A DNA stretch of 64,000 nt, taken from Arenicola marina (lineage: Eukaryota; Annelida; Polychaeta; Arenicolidae). The notes beneath the pieces were generated by a model. The model worked only from the letters and a program-made list of their open reading frames with translations, had not been told where the DNA came from and did no database searches. The position numbers were made by a program, and so were the translations under genes. Positions 12,291 to 25,800 of the stretch are shown one piece after another (within the stretch, counting starts at the first letter, position 1; every line of letters begins with the position of its first letter). Where the stretch lies: NCBI GenBank assembly GCA_964019135.1, contig OZ025256.1:21273911-21337910 (forward strand). The letters are read 5' to 3'.

Positions 12291-15200
12291 CTTGGAGCAC
12301 TGATGTTACAATTGGGCAGGAACAAATTTCGAATATCAATTGTCACGTTCGGCGGTCCTTTTAAGTTTCAATGAAACGCCTTGTCACTCAAGTCAAATAT
12401 GATTTCTTTAAATAAGGCAAATAATGGTTTAGGAGGCTAACTAAACTGAACCCCTGAAGTATGTTTGCTGGCGTTGGAGCTATCTGTGCATCTGTCTATT
12501 TGTCTGGTCGATTTTATAAACATGCATCACTATCATTATCATTCAGATGACCCCATTTGAACTTACGTAGCTATTGGAAAAAATACCCATAACGGACGCA
12601 CGACGAACCAGGTGAGGGCGCAAAAATCCATTCGGTTTTTGCAGTGATATGTTTGTTGCACCGCTGAAGCTGATAAGCATACTGATGGGGGCGGCGAGTG
12701 CTGAGCAGGACAGCGGCGATAAATATGTATCAAACCACACGCAGGTGCAATAACTTGAAAAGTGGGGCTCCAATTTGGGTTCCAAAATTTGGCGACATGG
12801 CGGGGGCTTTGATAACTTACCATTGGTGCGGGGGTAGGGAGGGGGGTCAATTCGGAAAAAGCAGGGGGTCCGCAACAGTAAGATAGCGTACAGTTTACCA
12901 TGTAAAAATATTTCTTTTGTGTAAGGCTATTGCTAACAGTCTTTCCTAAAAATAAACGACTCGGATCTCAAACGGCTAGAATCCCAATTGGTTAGTATCC
13001 CAATCGGCTAGGATCCGAAAGGCCAGGATCCCAAACGGTTAGGATCCCAAACGGTTAGGATCCCAAACGGCTAGGATCCCACGCGGCTAGGATCCCAAAC
13101 GGCTAGAATCCCGAACGGCTGGGATCCCAAATGGCCAGGATTCCAAAGGGTTAGCTTTCCCAACAGCTAGGATCCCAAACGGCTACGATACCAAACGGCT
13201 ACGATACCAAACGGCTACGATCCCAAACGGCTACGATACCAAACGGCTACGATACCAAACGGCTACGATACCAACCGGCTAGGATCCCAAACGGCTAGGA
13301 TCCCAAACGGCTAGGATCCCAAACGGCTAGGATCCCAAGCGGCTAGGATCCCAAACGTCTAAGATCCCAAACGGCTAGGATCCCAAACGGCTAGGATCCC
13401 AAACGGCTAGGATCTCAAACGGCTTAGATCTCTAATGGCTAGCGATTCCAAACGGTTAGGATCCCAATCGGTAGGATTCCAAACGGTTAGGATCCCAATC
13501 GGTAGGATCCCAAACAGCTAAAATCCCAAACGGCTAGGATCCAACACGGCTAGAATCCCGAACGGCTAGGATCCCAAACGGCTAGAATCCCGAACGGCTA
13601 GGATCCCAAATGGCTAGGATCCCAAGCGGCTAGGATCCCGAACGGCTAGGATCCCAAGCGGCTAGGATCCCAAACGGCTAAGATCCCAAACGGCTACGAT
13701 ACCAAACAGCTAGGATACCCAAACGGCTAGGATCCCAAACGGCTAGGATCTCAAACGGCTTGGATCTCTAATGGCTAGGGATTCCAAACGGTTAGGATCT
13801 CAATCGGTAGGATTCCAAATGGTTAGGATCCCAATCGGTAGGATCCCAAACAGCTAAAATCCCAAACGGCTAGGATCCAACACGGCTAGGATCCCAAACG
13901 GCTAGGATCCCAAGCGGCTAGGATCCCAAACGTCTAAGATCCCAAACGGCTAGGATCCCAAACGGCTAGGATCCCAATCGGCTAGGATCCCAAACGGCTA
14001 GGATCCCAAACGGCTAGGATCCCAAACGGCTAGGATCTCAAACGGCTAGGATCCCAAACGGCTAGGATCCCAAACGGCTAGGATCCCAAACGGCTAGGAT
14101 CCCAAGCGGCTAGGATCCCAAACGGCTAGGATCTCAAACGGCTAGGATCCCAAACGGCTAGAATCCCGAACGGCTAGGATCCCAAATGGCTAGGATCCCA
14201 AGCGGCTAGGATCCCGAACGGCTAGGATCCCAAGCGGCTAGGATCCCAAACGGCTAAGATCCCAAACGGCTACGATACCAAACAGCTAGGATACCAAACG
14301 GCTAGGATCCCAAACGGCTAGGATCTCAAACGGCTTGGATCTCTAATGGCTAGGGATTCCAAACGGTTAGGATCCCAATCGGTAGGATTCCAAATGGTTA
14401 GGATCCCAATCGGTAGGATCCCAAACAGCTAAGATCCCAAACGGCTAGGATCCCAAACGGCTAGGATCCCAAACGGCTAGGATCCCAAGCGGCTAGGATC
14501 CCAAACGTCTAAGATCCCAAACGGCTAGGATCCCAAACGGCTAGGATCCCAAACGGCTAGAATCCCGAACGGCTAGGATCCCAAATGGCTAGGATCCCAA
14601 TCGGCTAGGATCCCAAACGGCTAGAATCCCGAACGGCTAGGATCTCAAATGGCTAGGATCCCAAGCGGCTAGGATCCCGAACGGCTAGGATCCCAAGCGG
14701 CTAGGATCCCAAACGGCTAAGATCCCAAACGGCTACGATACCAAACAGCTAGGATACCAAACGGCTAGGATCCCAATCGGTAGAATTCCAAATGGTTAGG
14801 ATCCCAATCGGTAGGATCCCAAACAGCTAAAATCCCAAACGGCTAGGATCCAACACGGCTAGGATCCCAAACGGCTAGGATCCCAAGCGGCTAGGATCCC
14901 AAGCGGCTAGGATCCCAAACGTCTAAGATCCCAAACGGCTAGGATCCCAAACGGCTAGGATCCCAAACGGCTAGGATCCAACACGGCTAGGATCCCAAAC
15001 GGCTAGGATCCCAAGCGGCTAGGATCCCAAGCGGCTAGGATCCCAAACGTCTAAGATCCCAAACGGCTAGGATCCCAAACGGCTAGGATCCCAATCGGCT
15101 AGGATCCCAAACGGCTAGGATCCCAAACGGCTAGGATCCCAAACGGCTAGGATCTCAAACGGCTAGGATCCCAAACGGCTAGGATCCCAAACGGCTAGGA

Positions 15201-17868
15201 TCCCAAACAGCTAGGATCCCAAGCGGCTAGGATCCCAAAAGGCTACGATGCCAAACATCTAGGGTCCCAAACAGCTAGGATCCCAAGCGGCTAGGATCCC
15301 AAAAGGCTACGATGCCAAACATCTAGGGTCCCAAACAGCTAGGATCCTAAGCGGCTAGGATCCCAAAAGCTACGATTCCAAAGGGCCAGTATCCCAAACG
15401 GCTGAGATCCCATAAGCGGAGATCCGAAACGGCTAGGATCTCAAACGGCTTGGATCTCTAATGGCTAGCGATTCCAAACGGTTAGGATCCCAATCGGTAG
15501 GATTCCAAACGGTTAGGATCCCAATCGGTAGGATCCCAAACAGCTAAAATCCCAAACGGCTAGGATCCAACACGGCTAGAATCCCGAACGGCTAGGATCC
15601 CAAACGGCTAGAATCCCGAACGGCTAGGATCCCAAATGGCTAGGATCCCAAGCGGCTAGGATCCCGAACGGCTAGGATCCCAAGCGGCTAGGATCCCAAA
15701 CGGCTAAGATCCCAAACGGCTACGATACCAAACAGCTAGGATACCAAACGGCTAGGATCCCAAACGGCTAGGATCTCAAACGGCTTGGATCTCTAATGGC
15801 TAGGGATTCCAAACGGTTAGGATCCCAATCGGTAGGATTCCAAATGGTTAGGATCCCAATCGGTAGGATCCCAAACAGCTAAAATCCTAAACGGCTAGGA
15901 TCCAACACGGCTAGGATCCCAAACGGCTAGGATCCCAAGCGGCTAGGATCCCAAACGTCTAAGATCCCAAACGGCTAGGATCCCAAACGGCTAGGATCCC
16001 AATCGGCTAGGATCCCAAACGGCTAGGATCCCAAACGGCTAGGATCCCAAACGGCTAGGATCTCAAACGGCTAGGATCCCAAACGGCTAGGATCCCAAAC
16101 GGCTAGGATCCCAAACGGCTAGGATCCCAAGCGGCTAGGATCCCAAACGGCTAGGATCTCAAACGGCTAGGATCCCAAGCGGCTAGGATCCCAAAAGGCT
16201 ACGATGCCAAACATCTAGGGTCCCAAACGGCTACTATCCCAAGCGGCTAGGATCCCAAAAGGCTACGATGCCAAACATCTAGGGTCCCAAACAGCTAGGA
16301 TCCCAAGCGGCTAGGATCCCAAAAGGCTACGATGCCAAACATCTAGGGTCCCAAACAGCTAGGATCCTAAGCGGCTAGGATCCCAAAGGCTACGATTCCA
16401 AAGGGCCAGAATCCCAAACGGTAAGATCCCATAGGCGGAGATCCGAAACGGCTAGGATCCGAAACGGCTAGGATCCCGAACGGCTAGGATCCCAAACGGC
16501 TAGGATCCCAAACATCTAGGGTCCCAAACAGCTAGGATCCTAAGCGGCTAGGATCCCAAAGGCTACGATTCCAAAGGGCCAGTATCCCAAACGGTAAGAA
16601 CCCATAGGCGGAGATCCGAAACGGCTAGGATCCGAAACGGCTAGGATCCCGAACGGCTAGGATCCCAAACGGCTAGGATCCCAAACATCTAGGGTCCCAA
16701 ACAGCTAGGATCCTAAGCGGCTAGGATCCCAAAGGCTACGATTCCAAAGGGCCAGTATCCCAAACGGTAAGATCCCATAGGCGGAGATCCGAAACGGCTA
16801 GGATCCCAAACGGCTAGGATCTCAAACGGCTAGGATCCTAAACGGCTAGGATCCCAAACATCCAGGGTCCCAAACAGCTAGGATCCCAAGCGGCTAGGAT
16901 CCCAAAGGCTACGATTCCAAAGGGCTAGTATCCCAAACGGTAAGATCCCATATGCGGGGATCCGAAACGGCTAGGATCCCAAACGGCTAGGATCCCAAAC
17001 GGCTAGGATCCCAAACGGCTAGGATCCCAAACGGCTAGGATCCCAAACGGCTAGGATCCCAAACGGCTAGGATCCCAAACGGCTAGGATCCGAAACGGCT
17101 AGGATCCCAAACGGCTAGGATCCCAAACGGCTAGGATCTCAAACGGCTAGGATCCCAAACGGCTAGGATCCCAAACATCTAGGGTCCCAAACAGCTAGGA
17201 TCCCAAGCGGCTAGGATCCCAAAAGGCTACGAGGCCAAACATCTAGGGTCCCAAACAGCTAGGATCCCAAGCGGCTAGGATCCCAAACGGCTAGGATCCG
17301 AAACATCTAGGGTCCCAAACAGCTAGGATCCCAAGCGGCTAGGATCCCAAAGGCTACGATTCCAAAGGGCCAGTATCCCAAACGGTAAGATCCCATAGGC
17401 GGAGATCCGAAACGGCTAGGATCCGAAACGGCTAGGATCCCAAACATCTAGGGTCCCAAACAGCTAGGATCCCAAGCGGCTAGGATCCCAAAGGCTACGA
17501 TTCCAAAGGGCCAGTATCCCAAACGGTAAGATCCCATAGGCGGAGATCCGAAACGGCTAGGATCCCATAGGCGGAGATCCGAAACGGCTAGGATACGAAA
17601 CGGCTAGGATCCCGAACGGCTAGGATCCCAAACGGCTAGGATCCCAAACATCTAGGGTCCCAAACAGCTAGGATCCCAAGCGGCTAGGATCCCAAAGGCT
17701 ACGATTCCAAAGGGCCAGTATCCCAAACGGTAAGATCCCATAGGCGGGGATCCGACACGGCTAGGATCCCATAAGCGGAGATCCGAAACGGATAGGATCC
17801 CAAACGGCTAGGATCCCAAACATCTAGGGTCCCAAACAGCTAGGATCCCAAGCGACTAGGATCCCAAA

Positions 17869-18236
17869 AGGCTACGATGCCAAACATCTAGGGTCCCAAA
17901 CAGCTAGGATCCTAAGCGGCTAGGATCCCAAAAGGCTACGATGCCAAACATCTAGGGTCCCAAACAGCTAGGATCCCAAGCGGCTAGGATCCCAAAAGGC
18001 TACGATGCCAAACATCTAGGGTCCCAAACAGCTAGGATCCCAAGCGGCTAGGATCCCAAAAGGCTACGATGCCAAACATCTAGGGTCCCAAACAGCTAGG
18101 ATCCCAAGCGGCTAGGATCCCAAAAGGCTACGATGCCAAACATCTAGGGTCCCAAACAGCTAGGATCCTAAGCGGCTAGGATCCCAAAAGGCTACGATGC
18201 CAAACATCTAGGGTCCCAAACAGCTAGGATCCTAAG
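17869..18236. repeat. 64-bp tetrameric higher-order repeat run
   Basis: ATGCCAAACATCTAGGGTCC recurs at 17941, 18005 and 18069, exactly 64 bp (four 16-bp monomers) apart. The four monomers are distinct types in fixed order. Further runs of the same tetramer occur near 18790-18980, 23810-24170 and 24530-24900. Confidence 0.9.
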
Positions 18237-19080
18237 CGGCTAGGATCCCAAAGGCTACGATTCCAAAGGGCCAGTATCCCAAACGGTAAGATCCCATAGG
18301 CGGAGATCCGAAACGGCTAGGATCCGAAACGGCTAGGATCCCGAACGGCTAGGATCCGAAACGGCTAGGATCCCAAACATCTAGGGTCCCAAACAGCTAG
18401 GATCCCAAGCGGCTAGGATCCCAAAGGCTACGATTCCAAAGGGCCAGTATCCCAAACGGTAAGATCCCATAGGCGGAGATCCGAAACGGCTAGGATCCCA
18501 TAGGCGGACATCCGAAACGGCTAGGATCCGAAACGGCTAGGATCCCGAACGGCTAGGATCCGAAACGGCTAGGATCCCAAACATCTAGGGTCCCAAACAG
18601 CTAGGATCCCAAGCGGCTAGGATCCCAAAGGCTACGATTCCAAAGGGCCAGTATCCCAAACGGTAAGATCCCATAGGCGGGGATCCGACACGGCTAGGAT
18701 CCCATAAGCGGAGATCCGAAACGGCTAGGATCCCAAACGGCTAGGATCCCAAACATCTAGGGTCCCAAACAGCTAGGATCCCAGGCGGCTAGGATCCCAA
18801 AAGGCTACGATGCCAAACATCTAGGGTCCCAAACAGCTAGGATCCTAAGCGGCTAGGATCCCAAAAGGCTACGATGCCAAACATCTAGGGTCCCAAACAG
18901 CTAGGATCCCAAGCGGCTAGGATCCCAAAAGGCTACGATGCCAAACATCTAGGGTCCCAAACAGCTAGGATCCTAAGCGGCTAGGACCCCAAAGGCTACG
19001 ATTCCAAAGGGCCAGTATCCCAAACGGCTGAGATCCCATAAGCGGAGATCCGAAACGGCTAGGATCTCAAACGCCTTGGA

Positions 19081-22000
19081 TCTCTAATGGCTAGCGATTC
19101 CAAACGGTTAGGATCCCAATCGGTAGGATTCCAAACGGTTAGGATCCCAATCGGTAGGATCCCAAACAGCTAAAATCCCAAACGGCTAGGATCCAACACG
19201 GCTAGGATCCCGAACGGCTAGGATCCCAAGCGGCTAGGATCCCAAACGGCTAAGATCCCAAACGGCTACGATACCAAACAGCTAGGATACCAAACGGCTA
19301 GGATCCCAAACGGCTAGGATCTCAAACGGCTTGGATCTCTAATGGCTAGGGATTCCAAACGGTTAGGATCCCAATCGGTAGGATTCCAAATGGTTAGGAT
19401 CCCAATCGGTAGGATCCCAAACAGCTAAAATCCCAAACGGCTAGGATCCAACACGGCTAGGATCCCAAACGGCTAGGATCCCAAGCGGCTAGGATCCCAA
19501 ACGTCTAAGATCCCAAACGGCTAGGATCCCAAACGGCTAGGATCCCAATCGGCTAGGATCCCAAACGGCTAGGATCCCAAACGGCTAGGATCCCAAACGG
19601 CTAGGATCTCAAACGGCTAGGATCCCAAACGGCTAGGATCCCAAACGGCTAGGATCCCAAACGGCTAGGATCCCAAGCGGCTAGGATCCCAAACGGCTAG
19701 GATCTCAAACGGCTAGGATCCCAAGCGGCTAGGATCCCAAAAGGCTACGATGCCAAACATCTAGGGTCCCAAACGGCTAGGATCCCAAGCGGCTAGGATC
19801 CCAAAAGGCTACGATGCCAAACATCTAGGGTCCCAAACAGCTAGGATCCCAAGCGGCTAGGATCCCAAAAGGCTACGATGCCAAACATCTAGGGTCCCAA
19901 ACAGCTAGGATCCTAAGCGGCTAGGATCCCAAAGGCTACGATTCCAAAGGGCCAGTATCCCAAACGGTAAGATCCCATAGGCGGAGATCCGAAACGGCTA
20001 GGATCCGAAACGGCTAGGATCCCGAACGGCTAGGATCCCAAACGGCTAGGATCCCAAACATCTAGGGTCCCAAACAGCTAGGATCCTAAGCGGCTAGGAT
20101 CCCAAAGGCTACGATTCCAAAGGGCCAGTATCCCAAACGGTAAGATCCCATAGGCGGAGATCCGAAACGGCTAGGATCCCAAACGGCTAGGATCCCGAAC
20201 GGCTAGGATCCCAAACGGCTAGGATCCCAAACATCTAGGGTCCCAAACAGCTAGGATCCTAAGCGGCTAGGATCCCAAAGGCTACGATTCCAAAGGGCCA
20301 GTATCCCAAACGGTAAGATCCCATATGCGGGGATCCGAAACGGCTAGGATCCCAAACGGCTAGGATCCCGAACGGCTTGGATCTCTAATGGCTAGCGATT
20401 CCAAACGGTTAGGATCCCAATCGGTAGGATCCCAAACAGCTAAAATCCCAAACGGCTAGGATCCAACACGGCTAGGATCCCGAACGGCTAGGATCCCAAG
20501 CGGCTAGGATCCCAAACGGCTAAGATCCCAAACGGCTACGATACCAAACAGCTAGGATACCAAACGGCTAGGATCCCAAACGGCTAGGATCTCAAACGGC
20601 TTGGATCTCTAATGGCTAGGGATTCCAAACGGTTAGGATCCCAATCGGTAGGATTCCAAATGGTTAGGATCCCAATCGGTAGGATCCCAAACAGCTAAAA
20701 TCCCAAACGGCTAGGATCCAACACGGCTAGGATCCCAAACGGCTAGGATCCCAAGCGGCTAGGATCCCAAACGTCTAAGATCCCAAACGGCTAGGATCCC
20801 AAACGGCTAGGATCCCAATCGGCTAGGATCCCAAACGGCTAGGATCCCAAACGGCTAGGATCCCAAACGGCTAGGATCTCAAACGGCTAGGATCCCAAAC
20901 GGCTAGGATCCCAAACGGCTAGGATCCCAAACGGCTAGGATCCCAAGCGGCTAGGATCCCAAACGGCTAGGATCTCAAACGGCTAGGATCCCAAGCGGCT
21001 AGGATCCCAAAAGGCTACGATGCCAAACATCTAGGGTCCCAAACGGCTAGGATCCCAAGCGGCTAGGATCCCAAAAGGCTACGATGCCAAACATCTAGGG
21101 TCCCAAACAGCTAGGATCCCAAGCGGCTAGGATCCCAAAAGGCTACGATGCCAAACATCTAGGGTCCCAAACAGCTAGGATCCTAAGCGGCTAGGATCCC
21201 AAAGGCTACGATTCCAAAGGGCCAGTATCCCAAACGGTAAGATCCCATAGGCGGAGATCCGAAACGGCTAGGATCCGAAACGGCTAGGATCCCGAACGGC
21301 TAGGATCCCAAACGGCTAGGATCCCAAACATCTAGGGTCCCAAACAGCTAGGATCCTAAGCGGCTAGGATCCCAAAGGCTACGATTCCAAAGGGCCAGTA
21401 TCCCAAACGGTAAGATCCCATAGGCGGAGATCCGAAACGGCTAGGATCCCAAACGGCTAGGATCCCGAACGGCTAGGATCCCAAACGGCTAGGATCCCAA
21501 ACATCTAGGGTCCCAAACAGCTAGGATCCTAAGCGGCTAGGATCCCAAAGGCTACGATTCCAAAGGGCCAGTATCCCAAACGGTAAGATCCCATATGCGG
21601 GGATCCGAAACGGCTAGGATCCCAAACGGCTAGGATCCCGAACGGCTTGGATCTCTAATGGCTAGCGATTCCAAACGGTTAGGATCCCAATCGGTAGGAT
21701 TCCAAACGGTTAGGATCCCAATCGGTAGGATCCCAAACAGCTAAAATCCCAAACGGCTAGGATCCAACACGGCTAGGATCCCGAACGGCTAGGATCCCAA
21801 GCGGCTAGGATCCCAAACGGCTAAGATCCCAAACGGCTACGATACCAAACAGCTAGGATACCAAACGGCTAGGATCCCAAACGGCTAGGATCTCAAACGG
21901 CTTGGATCTCTAATGGCTAGGGATTCCAAACGGTTAGGATCCCAATCGGTAGGATTCCAAATGGTTAGGATCCCAATCGGTAGGATCCCAAACAGCTAAA

Positions 22001-22890
22001 ATCCCAAACGGCTAGGATCCAACACGGCTAGGATCCCAAACGGCTAGGATCCCAAGCGGCTAGGATCCCAAACGTCTAAGATCCCAAACGGCTAGGATCC
22101 CAAACGGCTAGGATCCCAATCGGCTAGGATCCCAAACGGCTAGGATCCCAAACGGCTAGGATCCCAAACGGCTAGGATCTCAAACGGCTAGGATCCCAAA
22201 CGGCTAGGATCCCAAACGGCTAGGATCCCAAACGGCTAGGATCCCAAGCGGCTAGGATCCCAAACGGCTAGGATCTCAAACGGCTAGGATCCCAAGCGGC
22301 TAGGATCCCAAAAGGCTACGATGCCAAACATCTAGGGTCCCAAACGGCTAGGATCCCAAGCGGCTAGGATCCCAAAAGGCTACGATGCCAAACATCTAGG
22401 GTCCCAAACAGCTAGGATCCCAAGCGGCTAGGATCCCAAAAGGCTACGATGCCAAACATCTAGGGTCCCAAACAGCTAGGATCCTAAGCGGCTAGGATCC
22501 CAAAGGCTACGATTCCAAAGGGCCAGTATCCCAAACGGTAAGATCCCATAGGCGGAGATCCGAAACGGCTAGGATCCGAAACGGCTAGGATCCCGAACGG
22601 CTAGGATCCCAAACGGCTAGGATCCCAAACATCTAGGGTCCCAAACAGCTAGGATCCTAAGCGGCTAGGATCCCAAAGGCTACGATTCCAAAGGGCCAGT
22701 ATCCCAAACGGTAAGATCCCATAGGCGGAGATCCGAAACGGCTAGGATCCCAAACGGCTAGGATCCCGAACGGCTAGGATCCCAAACGGCTAGGATGCCA
22801 AACATCTAGGGTCCCAAACAGCTAGGATCCTAAGCGGCTAAGATCCCAAAGGCTACGATTCCAAAGGGCCAGTATCCCAAACGGTAAGAT
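19081..22890. repeat. About 1.3-kb higher-order repeat, three successive copies
   Basis: The marker TCTCTAATGGCTAGCGATTC starts at 19081, 20382 and 21652. The sequence between markers is nearly identical in monomer order. Spacings are 1301 and 1270 bp; the second copy lacks one 31-bp pair of monomers (16 + 15) kept in the first and third. Related but rearranged copies start at 13429 and 15455. Confidence 0.9.
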
Positions 22891-25800
22891 CCCATATGCG
22901 GGGATCCGAAACGGCTAGGATCCCAAACGGCTAGGATCCCAAACGGCTAGGATCCCGAACGGCTAGGATCCCAAACGGCTAGGATCCCAAACGGCTAGGA
23001 TCCCAAACGGCTAGGATCCCAAACGGCTAGGATCCCAAACGGCTAGGATCCCAAACGGCTAGGATCCCAAACGGCTAGGATCTCAAACGGCTAGGATCCC
23101 AAACGGCTAGGATCCCAAACATCTAGGGTCCCAAACAGCTAGGATCCCAAGCGGCTAGGATCCCAAAAGGCTACGAGGCCAAACATCTAGGGTCCCAAAC
23201 AGCTAGGATCCCAAGCGGCTAGGATCCCAAACGGCTAGGATCCGAAACATCTAGGGTCCCAAACAGCTAGGATCCCAAGCGGCTAGGATCCCAAAGGCTA
23301 CGATTCCAAAGGGCCAGTATCCCAAACGGTAAGATCCCATAGGCGGAGATCCGAAACGGCCAGGATCCGAAACGGCTAGGATCCCAAACATCTAGGGTCC
23401 CAAACAGCTAGGATCCCAAGCGGCTAGGATCCCAAAGGCTACGATTCCAAAGGGCCAGTATCCCAAACGGTAAGATCCCATAGGCGGAGATCCGAAACGG
23501 CTAGGATCCCATAGGCGGAGATCCGAAACGGCTAGGATCCGAAACGGCTAGGATCCCGAACGGCTAGGATCCGAAACGGCTAGGATCCAAAACATCTAGG
23601 GTCCCAAACAGCTAGGATCCCAAGCGGCTAGGATCCCAAAGGCTACGATTCCAAAGGGCCAGTATCCCAAACGGTAAGATCCCATAGGCGGGGATCCGAC
23701 ACGGCTAGGATCCCATAAGCGGAGATCCGAAACGGCTAGGATCCCAAACGGCTAGGATCCCAAACATCTAGGGACCCAAACAGCTAGGATCCCAAGCGGC
23801 TAGGATCCCAAAAGGCTACGATGCCAAACATCTAGGGTCCCAAACAGCTAGGATCCTAAGCGGCTAGGATCCCAAAAGGCTACGATGCCAAACATCTAGG
23901 GTCCCAAACAGCTAGGATCCCAAGCGGCTAGGATCCCAAAAGGCTACGATGCCAAACATCTAGGGTCCCAAACAGCTAGGATCCCAAGCGGCTAGGATCC
24001 CAAAAGGCTACGATGCCAAACATCTAGGGTCCCAAACAGCTAGGATCCCAAGCGGCTAGGATCCCAAAAGGCTACGATGCCAAACATCTAGGGTCCCAAA
24101 CAGCTAGGATCCTAAGCGGCTAGGATCCCAAAAGGCTACGATGCCAAACATCTAGGGTCCCAAACAGCTAGGATCCTAAGCGGCTAGGATCCCAAAGGCT
24201 ACGATTCCAAAGGGCCAGTATCCCAAACGGTAAGATCCCATAGGCGGAGATCCGAAACGGCTAGGATCCGAAACGGCTAGGATCCCGAACGGCTAGGATC
24301 CGAAACGGCTAGGATCCCAAACATCTAGGGTCCCAAACAGCTAGGATCCCAAGCGGCTAGGATCCCAAAGGCTACGATTCCAAAGGGCCAGTATCCCAAA
24401 CGGTAAGATCCCATAGGCGGGGATCCGACACGGCTAGGATCCCATAAGCGGAGATCCGAAACGGCTAGGATCCCAAACGGCTAGGATCCCAAACATCTAG
24501 GGTCCCAAACAGCTAGGATCCCAAGCGGCTAGGATCCCAAAAGGCTACGATGCCAAACATCTAGGGTCCCAAACAGCTAGGATCCTAAGCGGCTAGGATC
24601 CCAAAAGGCTACGATGCCAAACATCTAGGGTCCCAAACAGCTAGGATCCCAAGCGGCTAGGATCCCAAAAGGCTACGATGCCAAACATATAGGGTCCCAA
24701 ACAGCTAGGATCCCAAGCGGCTAGGATCCCAAAAGGCTACGATGCCAAACATCTAGGGTCCCAAACAGCTAGGATCCCAAGCGGCTAGGATCCCAAAAGG
24801 CTACGATGCCAAACATCTAGGGTCCCAAACAGCTAGGATCCTAAGCGGCTAGGATCCCAAAAGGCTACGATGCCAAACATCTAGGGTCCCAAACAGCTAG
24901 GATCCTAAGCGGCTAGGATCCCAAAGGCTACGATTCCAAAGGGCCAGTATCCCAAACGGTAAGATCCCATAGGCGGAGATCCGAAACGGCTAGGATCCGA
25001 AACGGCTAGGATCCCAAACGGCTAGGATCCCGAATGGCTAGGATCCGAAACGGCTAGGATCCCAAACATCTAGGGTCCCAAACAGCTAGGATCCCAAGCG
25101 GCTAGGATCCCAAAGGCTACGATTCCAAAGGGCTAGTATCCCAAACGGTAAGATCCCATAGGCGGGGATCCGAAACGGCTAGGATCCCAAACGGCTAGGA
25201 TCCCGAACGGCTAGGATCCCAAACGGCTAGGATCCCAAACATCTAGGGTCCCAAACAGCTAGGATCCCAAGCGGCTAGGATCCCAAAGGCTACGATTCCA
25301 AAGGGCTAGTATCCCAAACGGTAAGATCCCATAGGCGGGGATCCGAAACGGCTAAGATCCCAAACGGCTAGGATCCCGAACGGCTAGGATCCCAAACGGC
25401 TAGGATCCCAAACATCTAGGGTCCCAAACAGCTAGGATCCCAAGCGGCTAGGATCCCAAAGGCTACGATTCCAAAGGGCTAGTATCCCAAACGGTAAGAT
25501 CCCATAGGCGGGGATCCGAAACGGCTAGGATCCCAAACGGCTAGGATCCCAAACGGCTAGGATCCCAAACGGCTAGGATCCCAAACGGCTAGGATCCCAA
25601 ACGGCTAGGATCTCAAACGGCTAGGATCCCAAACGGCTAGGATCCCAAACATCTAGGGTCCCAAACAGCTAGGATCCCAAGCGGCTAGGATCCCAAAAGG
25701 CTACGATGCCAAACATCTAGGGTCCCAAACAGCTAGGATCCTAAGCGGCTAGGATCCCAAAAGGCTACGATCCCAAACATCTAGGGTCCCAAACAGCTAG

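Larger units (their letters stand above)
9651..12954. other. No gene recognised between promoter and satellite
   Basis: Apart from the dispersed element at 10611-11005 and the two minisatellites listed separately, I see no coding exon. The overlapping minus-strand frames at 12543-12901 are proline-rich products of C/G-rich repeat-like DNA and lack splice or domain support. Confidence 0.5.

Noticed and set aside
12543-12901. Overlapping 110-112 codon minus-strand ORFs
   Set aside because: Two overlapping frames of similar length in G-rich DNA indicate chance; no family or splice support.
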